From Fischerella sp. PCC 9605 (lineage in GTDB: Bacteria; Cyanobacteriota; Cyanobacteriia; Cyanobacteriales; Nostocaceae): DNA of 64,000 nt. The stretch spans positions 706,460-770,459 of the forward strand of contig NZ_KI912151.1 of the NCBI RefSeq assembly GCF_000517105.1. The letters are read 5' to 3'. The translations under genes and the position numbers were made by a program. Positions 27,156 to 34,938 of the stretch are shown piece after piece. Each line of letters begins with the position of its first letter. Positions within the stretch are counted from its first letter, which is position 1. The notes beneath the pieces were generated by a model. That model worked only from the letters and a program-made list of their open reading frames with translations, made no database searches and had not been told where the DNA came from.

Positions 27156-27635
27156 ATGTCAGAAGCAATTAAACCAAAACTACCTTCTTCACCTGGAAAT
27201 CCTAAACAACCCAGTCATCAAACCAATGTAGGTAAAACACAGAATATTGTTGAGGAAATTGTAAAAACTATTGATGGCTTGAAAGATGGATTGCAAAAAT
27301 ATCCCATCCGAGACTTAGTTAATCATGCCGCAGAATTTGGCCCTTATCTCAAGCAGCAAAGATTAGAAACTAACCAAGTCCGCAAGTTCTTAGATGCTGT
27401 CAATCGCTTAAAAGCAGACTTAGCGGAAAAAGGTGATTTTTCTGAAATAGAAACAGAAGTAGTTTTGCTCAAACCAAAATTGGCATATGCCGCAGCTAGA
27501 CAGAGAGCAGCAAAACCATTAGGCGAGGTTATGTCAGCTGCCATTGATAAAGTTCACAGCAAAGAAGATTTTGAGCGCCTAGTTCAATTAATTGAATCAA
27601 TAATTGCTTATCACAAAGCTGAAGGTGGAAAGTAA
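27156..27635 (+). CDS. csm2: Csm2 small subunit of type III-A complex
   Basis: 159 residues, all helical. The Csm2 core covers about residues 45-155 (LVNHAAEFGPYLKQQRLETN, VRKFLDAVNRLKADL, LAYAAARQRAAKPLGEVMSA). The N-terminal 30 residues are a Pro/Ser-rich tail. It forms the small-subunit filament along the crRNA-target duplex. Position directly between csm1 and csm3 (2-nt gap) supports the assignment. Confidence 0.93.
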   Translation: MSEAIKPKLPSSPGNPKQPSHQTNVGKTQNIVEEIVKTIDGLKDGLQKYPIRDLVNHAAEFGPYLKQQRLETNQVRKFLDAVNRLKADLAEKGDFSEIETEVVLLKPKLAYAAARQRAAKPLGEVMSAAIDKVHSKEDFERLVQLIESIIAYHKAEGGK

Positions 27636-27637
27636 TC

Positions 27638-28618
27638 ATGCCAGTATCATACGCACAAAAACCCCTAATTGGTAAATTAACCCTCACCAGTCAGCTTTCT
27701 GCTGAAACTGGATTGCACATTGGCGGTGGTGGCGAAAATTTAGATATCGGTGGACTCGATAAACCTGTAATTCGCGATCCTCTAACAAAATATCCTTACC
27801 TACCTGGTTCATCAATCAAAGGTAAACTGCGCTCCATTTTGGAAAGGTTATTAAATAAACCGCTAAATCGCACAGGAGGAAGCGGTACTTGGCGCTATGA
27901 AAGTGATGATTTGGCAGATGGGTTTACTGAAGTTGAACGAGAACGATTTATTGCCTATGAAGGTGCGCGTACCTGTCAAATCAGTCGTCTATTTGGTTCT
28001 ACTGGTGGTTCTGGCTTTTGGATGCCAATTGAGATAGCAACAGAAGAAGGATTATTAGAAAATAATAGTCCTACTCAGACAATCCAAAATCAGAATTGTG
28101 TCAGAATTAATCGCGGTCGTAACGCTCCAGCTCGCCTGATTATCCGAGATTGCCATTTACTAACCGAATCAGCAGAAAAGCTGAAACAAGTTGACACTGG
28201 TTTATACATGACCGAGTGGAAATTTGAAAACGGTATTGACAGAGTGACAGCAGCGGCGAACCCCAGACAGTTAGAACGTGTGCCAGCCGGATCTAAATTC
28301 CAGTTTGAATTAGTTTATACCGTAGAAGATGCCGACCAAGCCATAGAAGACTTGCAAAATATTGCGATCGCTCTTGCCATTCTCGAAGATGATGCACTTG
28401 GCGGACATGGTTCTAGAGGTTACGGCAAAGTCAGATTCCAAAACTTCGAGTTTTCCTATCGCAGCTTAGCGCAATATCGTCAGATTACCAGCACTCCTGC
28501 GGGAACATCGAGTTTACAGCCATTGTCAGCGATCGCCACCACACAAGCACTCTTAGAGAACTTTGGAAGCTTACGCGAGTACATCGAACAGCGGTTGCTG
28601 CCAGGAAATGAATCATGA
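27638..28618 (+). CDS. csm3: Csm3 backbone RAMP with target-RNA cleavage site
   Basis: 326 residues, somewhat longer than the usual 220-250. The Csm3 signature is ETGLHIGG followed by IGGLDKPVIRDP and YLPGSSIKGKLRS. Asp41 aligns with the catalytic Asp33 of the Streptococcus protein, so periodic target RNA cutting is expected. A Gly-rich loop GGHGSRGYGKVRF is near residue 260. It overlaps csm4 by ATGA (4 nt), indicating coupled translation. Confidence 0.95.
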   Translation: MPVSYAQKPLIGKLTLTSQLSAETGLHIGGGGENLDIGGLDKPVIRDPLTKYPYLPGSSIKGKLRSILERLLNKPLNRTGGSGTWRYESDDLADGFTEVERERFIAYEGARTCQISRLFGSTGGSGFWMPIEIATEEGLLENNSPTQTIQNQNCVRINRGRNAPARLIIRDCHLLTESAEKLKQVDTGLYMTEWKFENGIDRVTAAANPRQLERVPAGSKFQFELVYTVEDADQAIEDLQNIAIALAILEDDALGGHGSRGYGKVRFQNFEFSYRSLAQYRQITSTPAGTSSLQPLSAIATTQALLENFGSLREYIEQRLLPGNES

Positions 28619-29682
28619 GCGTTTGGAAATTAGTTAAACTCAACTTTGGACGCAGTCCTGCTCACTTTGGAGAAGTGGGAATTGGGATTGAAGAAACGAG
28701 CGATCGCGTCCGTTCCGATGCTTTATTTAGTGCGTGGGTTAGTATTTATGCACGGTTGTTCGGTAAAAATGCAGTTGAGGAATTATTGCAGATATTTCCT
28801 TCAAGAGAGCGATCGCAACTAATACCGCCTTTCCGTATCAGTTCCACATTTATTTACCGAGAAGATAAGGAACGCACAATTTACTATCTTCCCCGTCCCC
28901 TCAAGTTTCCCATCAACTATCCTGATGAAGACCTAGAGTTTTTCAAAACTTACAAAAAACTCAATTACTTGCCTTTAGAAGTATGGCAAAGATGGTATCA
29001 GGGAGAAGGATTTAGAGATAGTGATGCTCAAGAATTAATTGCTGAAACCAAAGGTAAATCTTATGGGCATCTGCGTCAAGCAGGAACCTTTGACTACAAA
29101 AAAGCCTTTGCAATTGAGCAATTTCCGAAAATAGCAGTAGACCGAATTACCAGAACCACAAACCTTTATCACACTGGCTTTGTACAATTTCAGTGGGAAC
29201 AAAATGGTCATGGACTTAAAAGTATATCCGGCTTGTACTTTCTGCTGCAATTATCTCCAGAAGGCGAGAAATTAGCAGATAAATTACAAGCTGCTTTACA
29301 TCTTTTAGGAGAAGAAGGAATAGGGGGAGAACGTTCTAGCGGTGCAGGACGATTTCAAGTTGAATGGTTAGAATTACCAGAAACTTGGCATAAAGTAGTA
29401 AATTTTGCTGCTGAAACTCACCACACCTTAATGAGTTTATTTTGGGAATCACCCTTACCAGATGGCTTCTTAGATAACGCCAGCTATGAAATTCAAGAAC
29501 GTGGGGGTTGGATAGCTGAAAATCAGCTGCGTCGCCAGATGGTGCGAATGTTCAGCGAAGGTTCTGTTTTTCGATCGGCACCACAGGGAAAACTAGTAGA
29601 TGTTACACCCCAAGGCTTCAATAAACATCGCATTTACCGTAGTGGTATTAGTTTAAGTTTGCCAATAAAAGTAAAACTCTAG
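28615..29682 (+). CDS. csm4: Csm4 RAMP subunit (5' crRNA handle binding)
   Basis: 355 residues. It begins WKLVKLNFGRSPAHFGEVGI and RVRSDALFSAW, which is the Csm4 pattern, and has the RAMP glycine loop EEGIGGERSSGAGRFQVEW near residue 240. In the complex it binds the 5' tag of crRNA and contacts Cas10. It overlaps csm3 by 4 nt and is followed by csm5 after 13 nt. Confidence 0.95.
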   Translation: MSVWKLVKLNFGRSPAHFGEVGIGIEETSDRVRSDALFSAWVSIYARLFGKNAVEELLQIFPSRERSQLIPPFRISSTFIYREDKERTIYYLPRPLKFPINYPDEDLEFFKTYKKLNYLPLEVWQRWYQGEGFRDSDAQELIAETKGKSYGHLRQAGTFDYKKAFAIEQFPKIAVDRITRTTNLYHTGFVQFQWEQNGHGLKSISGLYFLLQLSPEGEKLADKLQAALHLLGEEGIGGERSSGAGRFQVEWLELPETWHKVVNFAAETHHTLMSLFWESPLPDGFLDNASYEIQERGGWIAENQLRRQMVRMFSEGSVFRSAPQGKLVDVTPQGFNKHRIYRSGISLSLPIKVKL

Positions 29683-29695
29683 GATAAATAATATC

Positions 29696-30763
29696 ATGGT
29701 GGTTTCTATTGAATCTGCACTGAATAAACCGGAAGTTTATGAGTCTAGAAGGATACAGTTGACCAGTCCTCTCTTACACATTGGTTCATCTGTATCTAGA
29801 TTAAATCCCTTTGAATATGTGCAGACAGCAAAAAAAGTCTACCTTCCCAACCAAGAAATATTAGCAAAAGCTTTACAGCAACAAGGAGGAAGATTTTTAA
29901 ATGACTACATCCAAGCTATAGAAGAACAACAGGATATCAGCAGACTACTACAACAAGCCTTTGGGAAAGAGTGGTGGGATACTCAAGACGTAGATGGAAA
30001 TCCAATTTTTCCTAAGATTGCTATTAGTCAAAAGTTGACAGAAGAAAGAATTACAGACTTACGTCCGATGATTCGCAATGGAATGGGATATTTATTTATC
30101 CCTGGTTCCTCGATTAAAGGAGCAATTAGAACTGCGATCGCCTATCATTTACTTAAATACCCAGAACGCTATAAAATTCCCTCAGCCAATCGGGTAAGCG
30201 AGATTGAGAAAACTCTCAGACAAAGGTTAGGAGAACTTAGCAACAAAAACACGCAAAAGTTTGTTGATGATGATTTGTTTATGGAAAGTCTGTTTTCAGA
30301 CTTTTCTCTCATTTATCAAGGAAAAGCTTTCTTTGGAAGAAGTCAAAATACAGACTTTTTGCGCTGTTTGAAAGTTAGTGACTCAGAATCGTTAGTTGAA
30401 AGTAAATTTATAACTAAGAAAGGTCAACCAATACCCATTAATTTACCTGTTGTCGCTGAGGTAATAGTTTCTAGCAGGTTTCCTGATTATATAGCTAAAT
30501 ATAAAGCGTCTATTTACGCTGAGATGGTGCGGAATGTCCAAACAGAATTTACCCTCACCTTAGATACAGAAATGCTTTCATGGTTTAAGCACAAGCAAGG
30601 AATGAAAATACCATTTACCAATCTTGATGAACTTTTGCAAATATGTCAGGAGTTTACCCAAGAACAATGGGATTATGAACACGATTATTGGCAAGAAATA
30701 GAAAATAATCCTAGAGCAGCAGGCAAGAATTTAGATTTTAATCATATCCGTGAATTTTACTAA
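29696..30763 (+). CDS. csm5: Csm5 RAMP subunit, prematurely terminated
   Basis: 355 codons before a TAA at 30761-30763. Csm5 features are clear: RRIQLTSPLLHIGSSVSRLN, the FEYVQTAKKVYLPNQEIL segment and YLFIPGSSIKGAIRTAIAYH. The missing C-terminal RAMP Gly-rich part is encoded in the same frame directly after the stop (see 30764-30988), so the intact protein would be 430 residues. Csm5 caps the 3' end of crRNA and recruits trimming nucleases. Unless there is read-through, the product is truncated. A CAA codon changed to TAA would explain it; sequencing error cannot be excluded. Confidence 0.88.
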   Translation: MVVSIESALNKPEVYESRRIQLTSPLLHIGSSVSRLNPFEYVQTAKKVYLPNQEILAKALQQQGGRFLNDYIQAIEEQQDISRLLQQAFGKEWWDTQDVDGNPIFPKIAISQKLTEERITDLRPMIRNGMGYLFIPGSSIKGAIRTAIAYHLLKYPERYKIPSANRVSEIEKTLRQRLGELSNKNTQKFVDDDLFMESLFSDFSLIYQGKAFFGRSQNTDFLRCLKVSDSESLVESKFITKKGQPIPINLPVVAEVIVSSRFPDYIAKYKASIYAEMVRNVQTEFTLTLDTEMLSWFKHKQGMKIPFTNLDELLQICQEFTQEQWDYEHDYWQEIENNPRAAGKNLDFNHIREFY

Positions 30764-30988
30764 GCAGAAAAATGTCCCTATGTACTGCGGCTGGGTTGGG
30801 GTAGCGGGATGACGGGAACCACAATTGGTTTGTGTTTTGACGACGAACTCAGAGCAGAATTACGCGATATTTGCGGTATCAAAGCGCCTGGTTTTGAAGC
30901 ACCAAAATCTAGGCGAACAGTGATGAATCTGAACGGTGAAATCAAATTTGTACCGGGATGGGTTAAATTTAAGACTCTATCAAACTAA
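30764..30988 (+). pseudogene. C-terminal part of csm5 after in-frame stop
   Basis: In frame with the preceding 355 codons: AEKCPYVLRLGWGSGMTGTT followed by a conserved-looking tail ending VPGWVKFKTLSN. LRLGWGSG is the Gly-rich motif of Csm5-type RAMPs. Its TAA stop overlaps the cas6 ATG by one base (TAATG), the spacing expected of an originally intact operon. Confidence 0.85.
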
Positions 30989-31764
30989 TGCTAATTCGTT
31001 CTACCTGGACATTAAGCGTATCCGAACCCACAGTTTTACCTCGTTCTTATAATTTGGAACTGGTAAAGCAACTGCATCAACTGCTAGGTTTAGAAATAGG
31101 AGGCAAGGCGATTCCTTCTGTTTCTTACTCAGGAATTGTAGGTTTATACTCAATTTCAAAAGATTTTTTTACCTTTCATCCAGAAGAGTTTTACCAATTA
31201 TCTTTATGTGGATTACAGGAATTTGTAACCAAAAAAATTTCTCGTTTGAATTTAACACAATCTCTAGAATTTCTCGGCGCAAAATTTAACGTCATTAACC
31301 GTGAAGACGAAATTAGCAGCTACGAAGAACTGTACACAACTTTAGTAGCGAATGAGCCGGAAACAGTAAGACGATTTGATTTGCAATTTATCACACCTAC
31401 AGCCTTTGCTCAAAGCACTACAAGTTTACCTATTCCTGTACCTGCGTTGATGTTTCGCAGTTGGTTAGAACGCTGGAATCATTTTGCGCCTGTTTATTTA
31501 GGAGGTGATGAATTAATTGCTTATATGAGTAATGCTGTGATGCTCAAGCATCACAAAATTAAAACGCGCAGTTGGCATTTACACAGGGGTTATGTAAATG
31601 GATTTGTGGGTGATGTGACGCTGCAAATTCTCAACCGTGCTGACTCATTGTTGGCAAATGTGGCAAATTTGTTAGTTGAATATGCACGGTTTGCTGGTAC
31701 TGGAATGAAAACTCGGTTGGGGATGGGTCAAACACAACTTATTCCGCAAATTGAACATCAGTAA
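30988..31764 (+). CDS. cas6: Cas6 CRISPR-RNA processing endonuclease
   Basis: 258 residues with a two-ferredoxin RAMP plan. The mid segment FDLQFITPTAFAQS and PIPVPALMFRSWLERWNHF is typical of cyanobacterial Cas6, as is the C-terminal glycine-rich loop YARFAGTGMKTRLGMGQTQ. It cuts the pre-crRNA repeat to give crRNAs. The start overlaps the ancestral csm5 stop. A second, different Cas6 is encoded at 33590-34702. Confidence 0.92.
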   Translation: MLIRSTWTLSVSEPTVLPRSYNLELVKQLHQLLGLEIGGKAIPSVSYSGIVGLYSISKDFFTFHPEEFYQLSLCGLQEFVTKKISRLNLTQSLEFLGAKFNVINREDEISSYEELYTTLVANEPETVRRFDLQFITPTAFAQSTTSLPIPVPALMFRSWLERWNHFAPVYLGGDELIAYMSNAVMLKHHKIKTRSWHLHRGYVNGFVGDVTLQILNRADSLLANVANLLVEYARFAGTGMKTRLGMGQTQLIPQIEHQ

Positions 31765-31784
31765 ATTGTAAAGATTAAATTGAT

Positions 31785-33032
31785 ATGCGAACGATCATTA
31801 CATTTCTAAATGATAAAGGGTTAAAGCCAGGGACAGTTTATACCTGGCAAGGTAAAGATTATGAAGGCGGTGTTTTCAGTCTCGCACTGCGACAGTTTGT
31901 GGAACATGACCGGATGCTGGTATGTAACACACCCGAAGCTGAAGAGAAGACATGGCCTGCTTTACTAGCTTTAAATGATTCTCGGATTGAACCTATTTCT
32001 ATTCCTAAAGGTGAAACAAATGCCGAAATGTGGGAAATTTTTAACACAATTACGGCCCAAGTTAGTCTCGGTGAGACTGTGATATTTGATATCACCCACG
32101 GATTGCGATCGCTGCCATTTTTAGTATTTCTGTTTGCAGCATATCTCAAATCAGCCAAAGCCGTTAATATTGAAGCCATTTACTATGGTGCTTTTGAATT
32201 AGGTAAACCAGCACCAGTAATTGACTTATCAGAATTTGTTGGAATACTAGATTGGCTAACAGCTACGAATCGATTTATCGAAACTGGAGATGGACAAGTG
32301 CTAGCTAACTTGCTCAAAAAAGGGATGCCAGCCGGCATACAATTACGTGATGATTTGGCAGCAAGGACACTTAGAGACAATCTCAAGTCGGCAGCTGAAG
32401 CAATTGAGTCAATCTCTCTGGCATTGCGCCTTACCCAACCAATTGAAACTATGGAGCAGGCAACCAAGTTGGAAGCAGCTTTAGAAAAAGCCGCCCCCAG
32501 CATTGCTCAACGAGCGCAGCCATTCGCTATTCTGGCTGAGCAGGTAGCGCAAGAATATGGGCAGTTTGCGCTGGAAAAACCGAGTCAGACAACGCAATTA
32601 GCTGATAACCTCTGGTTACAGTTGCGGATGATCGCATGGTATGTTGAGCAACAACAAGTTGTACAGGCTGTGACGCTGGCGCGTGAATGGATAGTTTCTG
32701 TACTAACCCTAAAATTTGAAGAACCAATGTTCGATAATAAAAATGGGCGTGATTGTGTAGAAGCCACATTAAACAACGCAGTGCGGCGAAGATACAACCC
32801 GCAGTCAATTAAACCTAGTCGATGCGATGAACTATTTGAATCTTTGTCAAACAAAGATGATTTAGCTAATCTTTGGGACAAGATAACCAAATTGCGAAAT
32901 GATATTGCCCATTGTGGAATGAATCTTTCACCTAAAAAATCAACTCAACTCAAAAAAGATTTTGAGAAAATTTATCCTCAATTGCCAGAGTTAGCCCAGC
33001 TACTATTACCACCGCAAGGGACAGTTGTGTAA
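31785..33032 (+). CDS. CARF-HEPN effector, DxTHG-motif / TM1812 family (Csx1/Csx2-like)
   Basis: 415 residues. N-terminal CARF domain (about 1-160) contains VIFDITHGLRSLPFLVFLFA, the DxTHG signature. The long helical middle leads to a C-terminal HEPN domain with the RNase motif R-x4-H as Arg371 to His376 (LRNDIAHCG). Such proteins bind cyclic oligoadenylate from Cas10 and then degrade RNA nonspecifically. It lies 20 nt after cas6 in the same direction, as the expected ancillary nuclease of the system, in the role played by Csm6 elsewhere. Confidence 0.92.
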   Translation: MRTIITFLNDKGLKPGTVYTWQGKDYEGGVFSLALRQFVEHDRMLVCNTPEAEEKTWPALLALNDSRIEPISIPKGETNAEMWEIFNTITAQVSLGETVIFDITHGLRSLPFLVFLFAAYLKSAKAVNIEAIYYGAFELGKPAPVIDLSEFVGILDWLTATNRFIETGDGQVLANLLKKGMPAGIQLRDDLAARTLRDNLKSAAEAIESISLALRLTQPIETMEQATKLEAALEKAAPSIAQRAQPFAILAEQVAQEYGQFALEKPSQTTQLADNLWLQLRMIAWYVEQQQVVQAVTLAREWIVSVLTLKFEEPMFDNKNGRDCVEATLNNAVRRRYNPQSIKPSRCDELFESLSNKDDLANLWDKITKLRNDIAHCGMNLSPKKSTQLKKDFEKIYPQLPELAQLLLPPQGTVV

Positions 33033-33076
33033 TTCTCCTCAAATACTTTCAAAAATCAAGATTTTGTAAGATATTC

Positions 33077-33598
33077 ATGCCCAAAATTCTCTTTGTCACC
33101 GTCGGTGGTTCCTTCCAACCCATTGTCACTTCAATTCGCACTCTCCAACCTGATAGAGTCATCTTCATCGCATCCGATGGTAACAAAGGTAGTAAGTCAC
33201 AAGTAATTGGCGAAGGAACCCCTTGTGAAGTGCGACGCGGAACCGAAGTTATCGAAAGATTACCGAATATTCCCATACAGGTGGGGTTAGGAGGACGCTT
33301 TCAACCAGAAACGGATTTGATTGTTGTCCAAAACCCTGACGATTTATCAGAATGCTATCTCAAAACCTACCAGCGCATTCGTCAGTTACAAAAAGGATCG
33401 CCAGGTTGTGAAATTCTTGCTGACTACACTAGCGGGACAAAAACTCTATCTGCTGCTTTGGTGTTGGCGGCGGTTGACTGCGGAATTCCTGTGTATCTCA
33501 CCATCGCTGCTACTCGGGAAAACTTGGTAAAGGTGGAACAAGGAGAGGTAACGCAACTAATAGACACCAGTTTTAGAAATCATATGAAACTACCCTGA
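33077..33598 (+). CDS. Short CARF-only protein, possible ring nuclease
   Basis: 173 residues, essentially one CARF domain: KILFVTVGGSFQPIVTSIRT, VIFIASDGN, TDLIVVQNPDDLSECY, and ILADYTSGTKTLSAALVLAA. No HEPN or PD-(D/E)XK domain follows. Stand-alone CARF proteins of this size can be ring nucleases (Crn1-like) that remove cyclic oligoadenylate; a truncated TIGR02710-type effector is the alternative. It is last in the operon and overlaps the convergent cas6 gene by 9 nt at the stops. Confidence 0.85.
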   Translation: MPKILFVTVGGSFQPIVTSIRTLQPDRVIFIASDGNKGSKSQVIGEGTPCEVRRGTEVIERLPNIPIQVGLGGRFQPETDLIVVQNPDDLSECYLKTYQRIRQLQKGSPGCEILADYTSGTKTLSAALVLAAVDCGIPVYLTIAATRENLVKVEQGEVTQLIDTSFRNHMKLP

Positions 33599-34702
33599 CT
33601 TCAAAGCCCGCCGTGCCAATTTTACATAGGTTTTCACCGTTTCATAAGGCATTTCCAAATCTAGTGCGATCGCCTGCAACGACTCTCCCATTTCTCGCCG
33701 CGCTAAAATAGTCGCCCATTTTGATGCTATCTCCACCGCCCGTTCTCCCCCGGTGCGTTTGCGCTGTGCTTTGAAGATTTCTGTTAGTTCCTCAATTCTT
33801 TTTGCTAGCAAACTCTGCACATCTGGAACTTCTGGCGCTGCTTGCAACGACCAACCCAACCGCGTTTGTCCCAACCCAAAGGTAGTTTTATGACCAGTAC
33901 CGCAGTAGGGTGCGAGTTTCCCCAAGGCATAAAATAACTGGTGAAATTCTGGTTGCTTGGACGCTTCTTTAGTCAAACCAAATTCAATCGCACCTGTAAA
34001 TCCTGTTACTGCTCCTTTCTTACCTGCTAGTACTTTTGCCGAGGTGAGTTGATGGCGATTAATCAACACGCTATCATCCACCCAAGCGAGAAATGCTTCC
34101 TGGTCAACCGACATTCCTGAAAAATCATTCCAGCGGCGTAGGTAGCTGTGAAACACATTTGTTGGCATTGGCAGGGGTAAGTGATGACCTTTGCGGCGAA
34201 AGCTGGTAGGACTCAAAAATCTGAGAGCAATAGTCTCTCCATGCTCAGAATTGAGGAGTTGAATATAAGTTGTCGGAGAGTGAGCAATTTTACAAGAGTG
34301 AATCCGCAAGGGTGCATTTCGCAAGTTAATTTCTTTAGGGAGGTTTTGCACCCACTGCGCCAACCATTCTACTACCCGACTCGACAATGCTGTGACATAC
34401 CAGTGGTAAGTGTTGCTGGCAGAAAGTTGTAATTGCTTACCACTGCTGACTAGTTCTCCATCTAATGCAGAGATAGTGAAGGGTTTCTCTGACTCGCCAT
34501 CATGCAGGTAAGCAGAAAGTTCAGGATCTACAGAACGTACTTGGTTGAGAAACCAAGCGTGGAGTCCAATGGTGTACTGAGGGTACACAGAAACATTTGC
34601 TTCTGGTACTAACTCAAATACTAATCCGACTAGTTCTGTGTCAGGCGACCAAGTGAGGTTGGCTTGATGAAAATTTGCTTTTTTTGGGGAACGTTGAGCC
34701 AT
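33590..34702 (-). CDS. Cas6-family protein with C-terminal helix-turn-helix
   Basis: 370 residues. Residues 1-285 are a Cas6-like double RAMP (LVGLVFELVPEANVSVYPQY, FLSPTSFRRKGHHLPLPMPT, NVFHSYLRRWNDF) with the Gly-rich loop CGTGHKTTFGLGQTR. Residues about 300-370 add a basic helical segment (KRTGGERAVEIASKWATILA) and a helix-turn-helix, GESLQAIALDLEMPYETVKT followed by YVKLARRAL, reminiscent of sigma region 4/LuxR-like modules. It is transcribed alone, convergent to the csm operon. RNA processing is expected; DNA binding or autoregulation is inference. Confidence 0.88.
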   Translation of the reverse strand: MAQRSPKKANFHQANLTWSPDTELVGLVFELVPEANVSVYPQYTIGLHAWFLNQVRSVDPELSAYLHDGESEKPFTISALDGELVSSGKQLQLSASNTYHWYVTALSSRVVEWLAQWVQNLPKEINLRNAPLRIHSCKIAHSPTTYIQLLNSEHGETIALRFLSPTSFRRKGHHLPLPMPTNVFHSYLRRWNDFSGMSVDQEAFLAWVDDSVLINRHQLTSAKVLAGKKGAVTGFTGAIEFGLTKEASKQPEFHQLFYALGKLAPYCGTGHKTTFGLGQTRLGWSLQAAPEVPDVQSLLAKRIEELTEIFKAQRKRTGGERAVEIASKWATILARREMGESLQAIALDLEMPYETVKTYVKLARRALKSG

Positions 34703-34781
34703 TAGAACCTATGTTTTGCCTCTTCCTAACTTCATGGGGTACTGAGAAGCAATGTGTTCTGTATTGTATCTTGATTCGGCG

Positions 34782-34820
34782 CTTTAGTCCCCTTGCGGGG
34801 ATTTAGTTGATTATGAAAAC
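34782..34820 (-). repeat. Possible solitary degenerate CRISPR repeat next to cas6-HTH
   Basis: On the minus strand it begins GTTTTCATAATC, contains a perfect TCCCC-GCAA-GGGGA hairpin and ends CTAAAG. Core and tail align with 24617-24650 (TCCCG.TAAGGGAC and AAA ends). No other copies at spacer distance. Confidence 0.45.
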
Positions 34821-34870
34821 TATGACAAAAATCAGATTTTAGAAAAATTGTGGGACGGGCGTCTCGCCCG

Positions 34871-34917
34871 TATACCTCTTGTGGGGTGGGCATCCTGCCC
34901 GCCCCACAAGAGGTATA
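34871..34917 (-). terminator. Strong hairpin downstream of the GH65 gene
   Basis: Arms of 21 nt (TATACCTCTTGTGGGGTGGGC and its complement) pair with one G-T wobble around ATCCT. A smaller GGGCG-TCT-CGCCC hairpin lies beside it at 34857-34869. They lie just past the GH65 stop and would separate that transcript from cas6-HTH. Confidence 0.65.
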
Positions 34918-34938
34918 TTTCACCAATTTATACGCCCC

